A stretch of DNA of 64,000 nucleotides from Synechococcus sp. KORDI-49 (GTDB taxonomy: Bacteria > Cyanobacteriota > Cyanobacteriia > PCC-6307 > Cyanobiaceae): positions 1,491,163 through 1,555,162 of the forward strand of contig NZ_CP006270.1 of the NCBI RefSeq assembly GCF_000737575.1, written 5' to 3'. The position numbers were made by a program, and so were the translations under genes. Of this stretch, positions 1-10,539 are shown in pieces. The notes under the pieces are model-generated. The model was not told where the DNA came from and searched no databases. It saw only the letters and a program-made list of their open reading frames with translations. The stretch's first letter is position 1; the number at the start of each line of letters is the position of its first letter.

Positions 1-665
1 AGGATCTGAGCTTCGCCGATCTGGGAGCCGTGGAGATCCCCTTCGGAGCCCCCGAGCCGGTGCTGGAGCTGGTTCGTCAGGCCACAGCCACGGTTCTGAC
101 CCAGGGACTACGGCCCTTGATGCTCGGTGGAGAACACTCGATCAGCTCCGGCGCTGTGGCCGCCGTGGCGGAACGGCACCCCGATCTGGTGCTGGTGCAG
201 CTCGACGCCCACGCTGACCTGCGCGACAGCTGGCTGGGGACACGGCACAGCCATGCCTGTGCCATGCGTCGCTGTCTGGACGTGCTGCCCAGCGGACAGC
301 TGTTGCAACTGGCGATCCGCAGCGGCACCCGAGAAGAGTTCCAGGAACTGAAGGCCAGCGGTCGTCGGATCACGGATGCAGAAGCGTTGCGGCAAGCCCT
401 GACACCACTGCAAGGGAAACCGATCTATCTCACGGTGGATCTGGACTGGTTTGATCCAGCGGTCCTACCCGGCACAGGCACACCGGAACCCGGAGGCTTC
501 CACTGGCGGGACTTCGCCGCCGTGATCGAGATCCTGCAACACCATCAGCTGGTGGCGGCCGATGTGGTGGAACTCGCTCCGCAGCTCGACACCAGTGGGA
601 TCAGCGCTGTCTTGGCCGCCAAGGTCACCCGCAGCCTGCTGCTGCTGCTCGGAAACCGTCAATAG
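1..665 (+). CDS. speB: Agmatinase / arginase-family ureohydrolase (5' partial)
   Basis: Manganese ureohydrolase, most likely agmatinase, which converts agmatine to putrescine and urea in the cytoplasm. The frame is open from base 3 through the GTG at 30, so the true start lies before the window and roughly the first quarter of a ~300-residue protein is missing. Metal-binding motifs of the family are visible in order: GGEHSI, LDAHADLR, then DLDWFDPA followed by a PGTGTPEPGG stretch near the substrate pocket. The gene ends seven bases inside the convergent downstream gene. Arginase and guanidinobutyrase share the fold and cannot be excluded from this fragment. The urea it releases could feed the urease encoded later in the window (inference). 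Confidence 0.9.
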   Translation, partial: DLSFADLGAVEIPFGAPEPVLELVRQATATVLTQGLRPLMLGGEHSISSGAVAAVAERHPDLVLVQLDAHADLRDSWLGTRHSHACAMRRCLDVLPSGQLLQLAIRSGTREEFQELKASGRRITDAEALRQALTPLQGKPIYLTVDLDWFDPAVLPGTGTPEPGGFHWRDFAAVIEILQHHQLVAADVVELAPQLDTSGISAVLAAKVTRSLLLLLGNRQ

Positions 666-1063
666 AAGTGCCGCGCCTGGCTGCGCTGCTGCCGCAGCCG
701 CTGGTGCTGCTTCAGCAGCAGATCGAGCACGAGGGTGGGATGCCGATGAATCAAGGTCAGAAAACCGGTCCGATTCAATCGGATCAGCGCCAGCGGAGTC
801 AGTGCCCTTGCATCACGACTGTGATATTCGGTGGCCGCAACGAGATCTTCGTAGAAGAAGAGTTCACCAGGCCCGTAACGCATGCGATTGCGAGGGCCAC
901 TGCTGAGCTCCACGAGGCCTCTCTGAACGACGTGGATCGCCTGAACCGGCTCTCCCCTCCGAAACACCAACGCACCGGTCGGAAGGGTGAGGCGGTCCCC
1001 CTCAGGGTGCTCCTCCATCAGCTCGAGCGGCGTCGCTTTGGTGCCGGAAGCACTCAAGTCCAA
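659..1063 (-). CDS. Cyclic-nucleotide-binding-domain protein without HTH (Crp-like)
   Basis: A 134-residue protein made almost wholly of one cNMP-binding beta-roll. The pattern is LPTGALVFRRGEPVQAIHVV, then VQRGLVEL, a GPGELFFYEDL turn, and a C-terminal helical tail (LIHRHPTLVLDLLLKQHQRL). No helix-turn-helix follows, so unlike Crp or NtcA it is not expected to bind DNA itself. It may be a small-molecule sensor partner or a shortened Crp paralogue. The canonical phosphate-binding arginine of cAMP-type domains is not obvious, so the ligand is unknown. It runs convergently to speB and overlaps it by seven bases. Family assignment is good; the role is not known. Confidence 0.75.
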   Translation of the reverse strand: MDLSASGTKATPLELMEEHPEGDRLTLPTGALVFRRGEPVQAIHVVQRGLVELSSGPRNRMRYGPGELFFYEDLVAATEYHSRDARALTPLALIRLNRTGFLTLIHRHPTLVLDLLLKQHQRLRQQRSQARHFY

Positions 1064-1156
1064 TCAAATCCAAACAATCATCTTCTGATCATCTCTGCTT
1101 TTACAAGGTGAGCAGGAGCACACATGTGCAAATTGGTTCGGTTTCTTGAGTCGGCC

Positions 1157-1372
1157 TCAAGCCAAGGCCCGGTCAAGTTCCAGCTGATGGTCCATCTCCT
1201 GGACAACGGCGGCGCCGATCCTGGGCAGCTCCGGCGACCTTGGCGTCCAGTGGTGACAGACCACCAGATCAGCCACCTCAGCGTGAACCTCCAGACGGCG
1301 CAAGCGGCACCAACCGGCAGCAGCCGCTCCTCCACCGGAGCAGTGCTGACAGGTTCGGCAACAGAGCCGCAT
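1157..1372 (-). CDS. Small cysteine-rich cyanobacterial protein
   Basis: A 71-residue hypothetical protein starting at ATG 1372 (a GTG lies two codons upstream). It opens with a compact cysteine cluster, CCRTCQHC, and continues with GWCRLRRLEVHAE and VCHHWTPRSPELP. The spacing of Cys and Cys-His pairs looks like a small zinc- or iron-binding knuckle. The pattern resembles short conserved cyanobacterial proteins of unknown function, recalled rather than searched. It is transcribed away from gcvT with 137 bases between the starts. Two other open frames overlap this stretch but read less like protein, being rich in Trp, Arg and Ser without motif structure. No function is proposed. Confidence 0.5.
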   Translation of the reverse strand: MRLCCRTCQHCSGGGAAAAGWCRLRRLEVHAEVADLVVCHHWTPRSPELPRIGAAVVQEMDHQLELDRALA

Positions 1373-1509
1373 GGACACGGGGAGATCCCCTGAATGAAAG
1401 CTCAGGGTAAGGACGGTTCAGAAAATGGACGAAGTCAGCACACGAATTTCCGGTTTCACTTCCAACTGCTGAAGCGGTCCATAAGATTGCGCGTCGCCAC
1501 TGATGGGCC
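1373..1509 (+). promoter_or_regulatory. gcvT 5' region, weak glycine-riboswitch-like segment
   Basis: Divergent intergenic region in front of gcvT. Around 1391-1410 the bases CCCTGA and TCAGGG form a six-base-pair hairpin. The following CTCAGGGTAAGGACGG resembles the 3' half of glycine aptamers (CUCAGG...AAGGAC). The characteristic CCGAAGG element was not found, so this is only a suggestion. Confidence 0.2.
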
Positions 1510-2613
1510 ATGGCACTCCTGCGTACCCCGCTCCACGACCTCTGCCGCGAGGGCGGTGGCCGCATGGTCCCCTTTGCCGGATGGGAGATGCCGGTGCAGT
1601 TCAGCGGATTGATTCAGGAACACAAAGCTGTCCGTGAACGGATGGGGATGTTCGACATCTCCCACATGGGCGTCCTGCGACTGGAGGGCCCGAAGCCCAA
1701 GGATGCTCTGCAACAGCTCGTCCCAACCGACCTTCACCGCATCGGCCCGGGTGAAGCCTGCTACACGGTGCTGCTCAACGACCGCGGAGGCATCCGCGAC
1801 GATCTGATCGTCTACGACCGCGGTGCCCTGGATGCTGATCGCGGCTCACTTGTTCTGGTGATCAACGCGGCCTGCGCCGACAACGACACCGCCTGGATCC
1901 GTGAACGGATGGAACCGGCTGGACTGACGGTCACCGACAGCAAGGCTGACGGTGTGCTGCTGGCCCTCCAGGGTCCGCAGGCCATCCCCCTGCTGGAACG
2001 TCTCAGTGGCAGCGATCTGAGTGGGCTTCCCCGCTTCGGGCACCGAGACCTAACCCTTGAAGGGCTGAGTCAACCGGTGTTCACGGCCCGGACGGGGTAC
2101 ACCGGTGAGGACGGCGCGGAGCTGCTGCTCAGCGCCGCCGACGGGCCGAAGTTCTGGAAACAGCTGCTGGAGGAGGGCGTCACTCCCTGCGGACTGGGAG
2201 CACGGGACACCTTGCGCCTCGAAGCAGCCATGCATCTCTACGGGCAGGACATGGACGCTGACACCACCCCCTTCGAAGCAGGGCTGGGATGGCTGGTGCA
2301 CCTCGAAATGCCTGCGGACTTCGTGGGCCGGCAGGCGCTGGAACGGGCTGCCGAAGTCGGCCCGTCCCGACGACTGGTGGGGCTGAAACTGCAGGGACGC
2401 GCCATCGCCCGCCATGACTACCCAGTGCTGCACAACGGCGAACACATCGGCATCGTCACCAGCGGAACCTGGTCTCCGACCCTTGAGGAGCCCATCGCCC
2501 TGGCCTCGGTGCCACCGGCGCTGGCCAAAGTCGGCACCGAACTGAGCGTTGAGATCCGCGGCAAGGCCCAACCCGCCACCGTTGTCAAACGGCCCTTCTA
2601 TCGACGGGCCTGA
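1510..2613 (+). CDS. gcvT: Glycine cleavage system T protein (aminomethyltransferase)
   Basis: Tetrahydrofolate-dependent aminomethyltransferase of the glycine cleavage complex. It releases ammonia from the aminomethyl arm carried on the H protein and forms 5,10-methylene-THF. In cyanobacteria this matters for photorespiratory glycine. At 367 residues it has the usual length. The N-terminus has the conserved [20 protein letters not shown] segment, followed by GWEMPVQF and MFDISHMG. Further on are ALQGPQA and the [13 protein letters not shown] loop, a glycine-rich folate-binding region. The C-terminal barrel has ALASVPP and the closing KRPFYRR. It precedes aspS on the same strand with a 49-base gap, so co-transcription is likely. 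No frame disruption is seen. Confidence 0.97.
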   Translation: MALLRTPLHDLCREGGGRMVPFAGWEMPVQFSGLIQEHKAVRERMGMFDISHMGVLRLEGPKPKDALQQLVPTDLHRIGPGEACYTVLLNDRGGIRDDLIVYDRGALDADRGSLVLVINAACADNDTAWIRERMEPAGLTVTDSKADGVLLALQGPQAIPLLERLSGSDLSGLPRFGHRDLTLEGLSQPVFTARTGYTGEDGAELLLSAADGPKFWKQLLEEGVTPCGLGARDTLRLEAAMHLYGQDMDADTTPFEAGLGWLVHLEMPADFVGRQALERAAEVGPSRRLVGLKLQGRAIARHDYPVLHNGEHIGIVTSGTWSPTLEEPIALASVPPALAKVGTELSVEIRGKAQPATVVKRPFYRRA

Positions 2614-2662
2614 GGCGGGCCTGAGCTATGGGAAACTCGCCTGTCACCATCTGAGACACCCC

Positions 2663-4492
2663 ATGCGCAGCAACGGTTGCGGCGACCTGCGCGAGCAGAA
2701 CATCGACGACGCTGTGCAGCTCTGCGGCTGGGTGGACCGGCGTCGAGACCACGGCGGGGTGATCTTCATCGATCTGCGCGATCGCAGCGGCACCGTCCAG
2801 ATCACAGTGGACCCTGACCTCGGGGCCGAGGCTTTTGCCGTTGCGGAACACCTGCGCAGCGAAACCGTGCTGCAAGTGAACGGCAAGGTGCGGGCCCGAC
2901 CAGCGGAATCCCTGAACGACAAGCTGGCCACCGGTGCCGTGGAGGTGCTGGCCAGCGGCATCACCGTGCTGAACAGCGTGAAGGGCAATCTGCCTTTTCC
3001 GGTGTCGGTGCACGACGAGGAAAACACCCGCGAGGAGTTGCGGCTGCGCCATCGCTACCTGGATCTGCGCCGCAAGCGCATGAACGACAACCTGCGTCTG
3101 CGGGCCCAGACGATCCAGGCGGCCCGCCGCTTTCTCGAGAGCGAGGGCTTCATTGAGGTGGAAACCCCGGTGCTCACACGCTCCACCCCGGAAGGCGCCC
3201 GCGATTACGTGCTGCCCAGCCGCGTCTGCGGTGGCGAATGGTTCGCTCTGCCCCAGTCACCCCAGCTGTTCAAGCAGCTGCTGATGGTGGGCGGCATCGA
3301 GCGGTACTACCAGGTGGCTCGCTGCTTCCGCGACGAAGACCTGCGCGCCGATCGCCAGCCGGAATTCACCCAGCTGGACATCGAGATGAGCTTCATGGAC
3401 CAGGAGCAGATCCTGGAGCTGAACGAATCCCTGATCTGCTCCATCTGGAAGGGTGTGAAGGGCATCGAACTGCCGAGGCCATTCCCGCGCATGACCTGGC
3501 ATGACGCCATGGAGCGCTACGGCACCGACCGACCCGACACCCGTTACGGCATGGAGCTCACCAACGTGAGCGACATCGTCAAGGACATGGGCTTCAAGGT
3601 GTTCAGCGGTGCCGTCCAATCCGGTGGATCGGTGAAATGCATCGCCGTCCCCGGCGGCAACGACGCCCTCTCCAATGTGCGGATCAAGCCCGGCGGCGAC
3701 GTGTTCAGCGAAGCCCAGAAAGCCGGAGCCGGTGGCCTGGCCTTCATCCGCGTGCGGGATGGCGGCGAGATCGACACCATCGGCGCCATCAAGGACAACC
3801 TCAGCGACGAGCAGAAGCAGGAGCTGCTCAGCCGCACTGGCGCGGAACCCGGAACGCTGCTGCTGTTCGGAGCCGGAGACACCGCCATGGTGAACAAGGC
3901 GCTCGACCGCGTGCGCCAGTACCTGGCCAAGGAGCTGGGGATGGTCAAGGCCGAGCGCGACAACGACCAGTGGAACTTCCTCTGGGTGGTGGACTTCCCG
4001 ATGTTCGAATTCAACAGCGACGAAAACCGCTACGAAGCGCTGCACCACCCCTTCTGCGCACCGAACATCCAGGATCTCGGCAGTGATCCGACCCAATGGG
4101 CAAGCACTCTGCCCTCAGCCCGTGCCCAGGCCTACGACCTGGTGCTCAATGGTCTGGAACTGGGCGGTGGCTCCCTGCGCATCCACGACTCCGCCTTGCA
4201 GCGCCAGGTGCTGCAGACCGTCGGTCTGCCCTTGGAGGCAGCCCAGGAGCAGTTCGGCTTCCTGATGGATGCTCTCGATGTGGGCGCCCCACCTCACGGC
4301 GGCCTGGCCTTCGGAGTGGACCGCATGGTGATGCTGCTGGCCGGTGAGGAATCGATCCGCGACACCATCGCCTTCCCCAAGACCCAACAGGCCCGTTGCC
4401 TGATGACCAGCGCCCCCGGCGGCGTGGCCGACAAGCAGCTGGAGGAGCTGCACGTCGCCAGCACCTGGGTGGATCCCGACACAGAAGCCTGA
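2663..4492 (+). CDS. aspS: Aspartyl-tRNA synthetase
   Basis: Class IIb aminoacyl-tRNA synthetase that charges tRNA-Asp. In cyanobacteria AspRS is often non-discriminating and also charges tRNA-Asn; that cannot be settled here. The start is placed at ATG 2663 (609 residues), giving the standard [12 protein letters not shown]-terminus; the open frame extends farther upstream into gcvT. Domains in order: OB-fold anticodon-binding domain ([20 protein letters not shown]), class II motif 1 and motif 2 ([20 protein letters not shown]), the bacterial GAD insertion in the middle, and motif 3 near the end ([15 protein letters not shown]). Length fits bacterial AspRS. The sigma-factor gene follows about 85 bases downstream. 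Confidence 0.97.
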   Translation: MRSNGCGDLREQNIDDAVQLCGWVDRRRDHGGVIFIDLRDRSGTVQITVDPDLGAEAFAVAEHLRSETVLQVNGKVRARPAESLNDKLATGAVEVLASGITVLNSVKGNLPFPVSVHDEENTREELRLRHRYLDLRRKRMNDNLRLRAQTIQAARRFLESEGFIEVETPVLTRSTPEGARDYVLPSRVCGGEWFALPQSPQLFKQLLMVGGIERYYQVARCFRDEDLRADRQPEFTQLDIEMSFMDQEQILELNESLICSIWKGVKGIELPRPFPRMTWHDAMERYGTDRPDTRYGMELTNVSDIVKDMGFKVFSGAVQSGGSVKCIAVPGGNDALSNVRIKPGGDVFSEAQKAGAGGLAFIRVRDGGEIDTIGAIKDNLSDEQKQELLSRTGAEPGTLLLFGAGDTAMVNKALDRVRQYLAKELGMVKAERDNDQWNFLWVVDFPMFEFNSDENRYEALHHPFCAPNIQDLGSDPTQWASTLPSARAQAYDLVLNGLELGGGSLRIHDSALQRQVLQTVGLPLEAAQEQFGFLMDALDVGAPPHGGLAFGVDRMVMLLAGEESIRDTIAFPKTQQARCLMTSAPGGVADKQLEELHVASTWVDPDTEA

Positions 4493-4577
4493 GCAGATCC
4501 CGAAGGGATTCGGCGCTTTTCTCGCACCGGAAGAATCCAGAGGGAACAGTGAAGTCGGATACCTCTGCTTTGCGCTG

Positions 4578-5711
4578 TTGCCCCGCCAACCCCGACGGAC
4601 AGGGGAAACCCGTGAACGCCGCAGCCGCAGCACGACGGATCTGCTGCGGCTGTACCTGCAGGACATCGGCCGCGTTGATCTGCTGACCAATGAGGAGGAG
4701 GTGACCCTGGCGCGCCTGGTGCAACAGCGTGAAACGCTGCTGCACCAGCAGAAGGATCTTGCCGAGCACGATCCCGCCATCAGCGAGCTGCATCGCCTGG
4801 AGGAACTGCAGCGACGCGAAGCGAATCAACACAGCCACTGGCCGACTCGACAGGAGTGGGCCAGGGCCGCAGGGATCAGTCTTCAGGAACTGCAGAACAG
4901 GCTCGAGACCGGCTATTCCGCCTGGGCGCAGCAGGCCTCTCTGGAGCCGAAAACGCTCAGAACGGCACTGCGTGAGGGGAGACGGGCCAAGGACCACATG
5001 ATCCAGGCCAATCTTCGCCTGGTGGTGGCCGTCGCCAAGAAATATCAACAACGGGGCATGGAACTGCTGGATCTGGTGCAGGAAGGCACCCTCGGCCTGG
5101 AACGGGCGGTGGAAAAGTTTGATCCCACCCGTGGCTTCCGCTTCAGCACCTATGCCTACTGGTGGATCCGTCAGGGCATCACCCGGGCGATCGCGACCCA
5201 GAGCCGCACCATCCGACTGCCGGTGCACGTCACCGAGAAATTGAACCGCATCAAACGGGTACAGCAGGAAATCGCCAGCAACGAGGGGAGGATTGCCTCA
5301 ATCTCCGATCTGGCCCGTGAACTGGGTCTCTCGGAAGACACCGTGCGGCAGACCCTGGCGCGGGTGCCCCGATCGGTCTCACTCGACACCCGTGTCGGTC
5401 GCGATCAGGACACGCAACTGGGGGATCTCATCGAAGACGGCAAGGCCACTCCGGAACAGACCCTCACCCACGATGAACTGCACAACGACCTGGAGCACCT
5501 GCTGGATGAACTCACCAGCCGGGAGGCCGCTGTGCTGCGTCGACGCTTCGGACTGGAGGACGACACGCCCCAGACCCTGGCCCAGATCGGGGAGCAGCTC
5601 AAACTCTCCAGGGAGAGAGTGCGCCAGATCGAAACCCGTGCCCTGCTGAAACTGAGGCAGCCCCAGCGCCGCAGCAAGGTTCGCGATTACATCCAGGGCT
5701 TGGATTCCTGA
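4578..5711 (+). CDS. RNA polymerase sigma factor, group 2 (RpoD-like, non-essential type)
   Basis: Sigma-70 family factor of 377 residues, the size of cyanobacterial group 2 sigma factors. Region 1.2 begins [20 protein letters not shown]. Region 2 contains [39 protein letters not shown] and [20 protein letters not shown] (the -10 recognition and melting segment). Region 3 follows, and region 4 ends with [20 protein letters not shown], the -35 helix-turn-helix. The long 1.1 region of the primary factor is absent, so an alternative, condition-specific factor is likely. The start is uncertain: no ATG or GTG is in frame near the N-terminus, so TTG 4578 is used. The gene follows aspS closely. Confidence 0.93.
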   Translation: MPRQPRRTGETRERRSRSTTDLLRLYLQDIGRVDLLTNEEEVTLARLVQQRETLLHQQKDLAEHDPAISELHRLEELQRREANQHSHWPTRQEWARAAGISLQELQNRLETGYSAWAQQASLEPKTLRTALREGRRAKDHMIQANLRLVVAVAKKYQQRGMELLDLVQEGTLGLERAVEKFDPTRGFRFSTYAYWWIRQGITRAIATQSRTIRLPVHVTEKLNRIKRVQQEIASNEGRIASISDLARELGLSEDTVRQTLARVPRSVSLDTRVGRDQDTQLGDLIEDGKATPEQTLTHDELHNDLEHLLDELTSREAAVLRRRFGLEDDTPQTLAQIGEQLKLSRERVRQIETRALLKLRQPQRRSKVRDYIQGLDS

Positions 5712-5743
5712 TCCACAATCCCATCGTCATCACACCAGCAACC

Positions 5744-6220
5744 ATGGGCGCTTCCATCGACATCGGCATCAGCGCCCAGCAACGTCAACAGATTTCCGAA
5801 GGTCTGAGTCGGGTGCTGGCCGATACCTATGTGCTTTACGGCAAAACGCACGGCTTCCACTGGAACGTCACTGGACCGATGTTCAACACGCTCCATCTGA
5901 TGTTCATGGAGCAGTACACGGAGCTGTGGACTGCCCTCGACGAGATCGCAGAACGGATTCGGGCCCTCGGAGTACCGGCACCATTCGGCAGCACCCTCAG
6001 CGCCTTGGCCTCGCTTGAGGATTCGTCCAGCCTCACACCAGCAGCGATGCAGATGGTGCGCGAACTGGTAGACGGTCACGAGGCAGTGGCGCGAACGGCC
6101 CGCAGCGTGTTTTCAGTGGCTGATGAAGCCAACGATCAGCCCAGTGCTGATCTGCTCACGCAGCGCCTGCAGATCCACGAAAAAACCGCCTGGATGTTGC
6201 GCAGCCTGCTAGAGGACTGA
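5744..6220 (+). CDS. dps: Dps-family ferritin-like DNA-protection / iron-storage protein
   Basis: A 158-residue four-helix-bundle protein of the Dps family. It oxidises ferrous iron with peroxide and stores it in a dodecameric shell, limiting oxidative damage. The signature [19 protein letters not shown] is followed by [20 protein letters not shown], which supplies the His, Asp and Glu ligands of the inter-subunit ferroxidase site. The N-terminus is short without a lysine-rich tail, so DNA binding is not obvious from sequence. It stands alone between the sigma factor (32 bases upstream) and pyrG (70 bases downstream). Bacterioferritin is longer and lacks this signature. Confidence 0.93.
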   Translation: MGASIDIGISAQQRQQISEGLSRVLADTYVLYGKTHGFHWNVTGPMFNTLHLMFMEQYTELWTALDEIAERIRALGVPAPFGSTLSALASLEDSSSLTPAAMQMVRELVDGHEAVARTARSVFSVADEANDQPSADLLTQRLQIHEKTAWMLRSLLED

Positions 6221-6272
6221 ACGGATCGTTGCCTGGGGCTCTGGAGACCAAGGGCGACGAAAGCTACCGTAA

Positions 6273-8536
<2,264 letters not shown>

Positions 8537-8552
8537 CGGGAAAGAGGCCGAT

Positions 8553-8600
8553 CCCCCAATTGGGGAAAAAAAGCATGCTTTTACCCCCCAAATGGGGGTA
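8553..8600. promoter_or_regulatory. Cluster of three palindromes between queE and a small RHH-like gene
   Basis: Three symmetric elements lie within 48 bases. CCCCAATTGGGG is at 8554-8565. AAAAGCATGCTTTT is at 8569-8582. TACCCCC and GGGGGTA (8582-8588 and 8594-8600) flank a five-base spacer. The first and third share the same C-run/AAT/G-run design, like paired operator half-sites. There is no T-tract after the last stem, so a simple terminator is less likely. The small gene at 8664 starts 64 bases downstream and may be controlled from here. Confidence 0.45.
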
Positions 8601-8663
8601 CAAAAAGCCTGCTAATGCCAAGAGGCTGGGGTCACGCTTCAGACCCTGAAAGGTCGAACAACC

Positions 8664-8867
8664 ATGACAGCTTCGAACTCACCGATGAGCCAGGTACAGG
8701 CCAGCCGCCTGGGTCGATCCGCCATCACCTTCTTTGTCCAGCCAGAGTCCAAAGCCTCGATACGGGCAGCGCTCGCCGATGGTGGATATGGAACAAGCTT
8801 TCAACAGGGCATCGTCAACCTGCTGAACGAACTGATGGAGAAACAGAACAGGGAACCGATCACCTGA
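8664..8867 (+). CDS. Small hypothetical protein, possibly ribbon-helix-helix
   Basis: A 67-residue protein with an AAAGG ribosome-binding site about ten bases before ATG 8664. After a polar N-terminus it reads RSAITFFVQPESKASIRAAL, then YGTSFQQGIVNLLNELMEKQ. That is one predicted beta-strand followed by two amphipathic helices, the outline of MetJ/Arc or CopG-type ribbon-helix-helix DNA binders. This is judged from pattern alone and no family is claimed. The repeated palindromes just upstream would suit an autoregulated small DNA-binding protein. It is isolated: queE ends 127 bases before and the protease gene begins 28 bases after. Confidence 0.6.
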   Translation: MTASNSPMSQVQASRLGRSAITFFVQPESKASIRAALADGGYGTSFQQGIVNLLNELMEKQNREPIT

Positions 8868-8895
8868 CCCCGTAAGACGGCTAGGGTCGAGATGA

Positions 8896-10311
8896 GTGTC
8901 GCAACGATCAAGTTCAGCAGCTCTGCGCAAGGACTACACAAGTGCCATGATTCCATCGATTGCAGAACTGATCAGCCCTGAATTAGCAGGAGCAAGTGCA
9001 CGCATCTTTGGAGACGACAGCGAAGTTGTTCGCATTTATATCCATGACGAGAGTGGCGACACCTACATCGGAGGCGGCAGCGTCGGGCCTCAGTGGATCA
9101 CCACCATGGCAATCGACGATGAACGATACAACTGGATCTTGAATGTTTTCCAGAAATTGGATCAACAACTTGATCTAGATTTCGTCGAAAGCAACACACC
9201 CAATGGCAGTCAGATCAATATTTACTTTGACACTGAAATCGAAGTCGGCGGATCAGGAACAACACTGGGCCTGGCACTCAGCAACGAGGGACGACGTCGA
9301 TCCTGGTGGGAAATCGTCATCAATGCTCCCGTGCTGGCCAATGACCAGGATTATCTCGACTTTGCCATCGTTCACGAACTCGGGCATGTCATGGGCCTGG
9401 AACACCCTTTTGACAACAGCGATGGGGACGTCGCCGGAGAACGCTTCGGTGATCCGGATGCATCGGAGACGACAATGTCGTACACCCGGCCAGACGAAGG
9501 ATGGCCTGACTTCTATTCCGACGCTGACCTCACAGCAATGGCAGCCATCTGGGGACTGGAGGATGACAGGGGAGAGGACTGGCTAATCGGCGACCGACAC
9601 GGCAATGCCCTGCTGTTCACGGCCGACGCCGCCAATGAACGCTTGCGAGAGGAACGCAGCGGTGATCTTGTCATTGGACAGGCTCCTGGGAAGCCACCGG
9701 AACCCATCCTTGCCCTTGATCAGAATGGAACACAACTTCAGATCAATCAACTGGTCAACGCTGGAAGCTGGCAATATCGCTGGGAAAATGAATCCGACTG
9801 GACAACGCAAGTCAATCCGATAGACCGTCATGCCAGTGTGCTGGAATTACACAGTGACGGCAGTGACAGCCTGACACTCACCAATGAAGCAGCACAGGCA
9901 CTGGAGGTACGACAAGTAGATCGCTGGGAGCGAGCCTCAGAAACAGTGATCCGCTACGCCGGCATCAACCAGCTGAGTGAAACAGCGCCGGAATCAGTCG
10001 CTGATGTGATCACTGAGCCGGATGAAATTACGAATTGGCAATCAGACTTCAATGCCGATGGAGAAACTACAGCGTCCCTGGAAGGTCACATTCTGCTACG
10101 CCATCTTCTGGGAACATTTCCTGGAGATGCTCTGATTCAGGGCATTCAGGGGCTCGCCTCCGAAAACCATATGCTGGTTGGAAGCGACACAAACGCCGGA
10201 CAACCCGAGGCCTGGCTAGAGCAAGGAAAAGCAGTCGGCGGCTTCGGAGGAGACAACAACCAACCCCTGAATGCCCTGACCGAAGGATTGGCATTCATCC
10301 AAACCATCTGA
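8896..10311 (+). CDS. Secreted-type metzincin metalloprotease with C-terminal EF-hand-like tag
   Basis: Zinc metalloprotease of the metzincin clan, resembling serralysin- or matrixin-type catalytic domains. Numbered from GTG 8896, the zinc site is HELGHVMGLEHP with ligands H160, H164 and H170 and catalytic E161. The Met-turn TTMSYT has M194, as in metzincins. There is no N-terminal signal peptide. A beta-rich stretch follows, and the last ~88 residues (from about 384) hold DFNADGETTASLEGHILLRH and GTFPGDAL, a calcium-loop-like tag also found at the ends of the 2727-residue protein and the cyclophilin farther on. ATG 8947 is an alternative start (454 residues). Export by a type I system is inferred from the missing signal peptide and acidic composition. 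Confidence 0.85.
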   Translation: MSQRSSSAALRKDYTSAMIPSIAELISPELAGASARIFGDDSEVVRIYIHDESGDTYIGGGSVGPQWITTMAIDDERYNWILNVFQKLDQQLDLDFVESNTPNGSQINIYFDTEIEVGGSGTTLGLALSNEGRRRSWWEIVINAPVLANDQDYLDFAIVHELGHVMGLEHPFDNSDGDVAGERFGDPDASETTMSYTRPDEGWPDFYSDADLTAMAAIWGLEDDRGEDWLIGDRHGNALLFTADAANERLREERSGDLVIGQAPGKPPEPILALDQNGTQLQINQLVNAGSWQYRWENESDWTTQVNPIDRHASVLELHSDGSDSLTLTNEAAQALEVRQVDRWERASETVIRYAGINQLSETAPESVADVITEPDEITNWQSDFNADGETTASLEGHILLRHLLGTFPGDALIQGIQGLASENHMLVGSDTNAGQPEAWLEQGKAVGGFGGDNNQPLNALTEGLAFIQTI

Positions 10312-10315
10312 CTTT

Positions 10316-10333
10316 CGGTGATCTGGATCACCC
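10316..10333. repeat. Short inverted repeat after the metalloprotease gene
   Basis: GGTGATC (10317-10323) and GATCACC (10326-10332) form a perfect seven-base inverted repeat with a two-base centre, six bases after the stop codon. Without a T-tract it may be a weak terminator stem or a protein-binding site. The rest of the 228-base gap up to 10540 is AT-rich; no gene was found in it. Confidence 0.3.
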
Positions 10334-10539
10334 AAGGAACGGCTTTGATATGGTATTAGTCGGAAAGCAAGTGAAACTTTGGTTAAAAGATATTGATCAT
10401 TACAGGTCGATAGAAGCCTGCTTTGCATATTTCTTGAGTGAAAAAGCATTAACGCACCATTTCAAACCTTAGATTTAACTGACAAGCAGATGAATGCTGG
10501 CTAGACTTAGGTGAGTGTGTCAATCCTCAGCAGGAAGTC

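Noticed and set aside
3257-4096. Minus-strand open frame of about 280 codons inside aspS
   Set aside because: It is fully contained in a clearly functional synthetase gene and is a by-product of GC-rich codon use.
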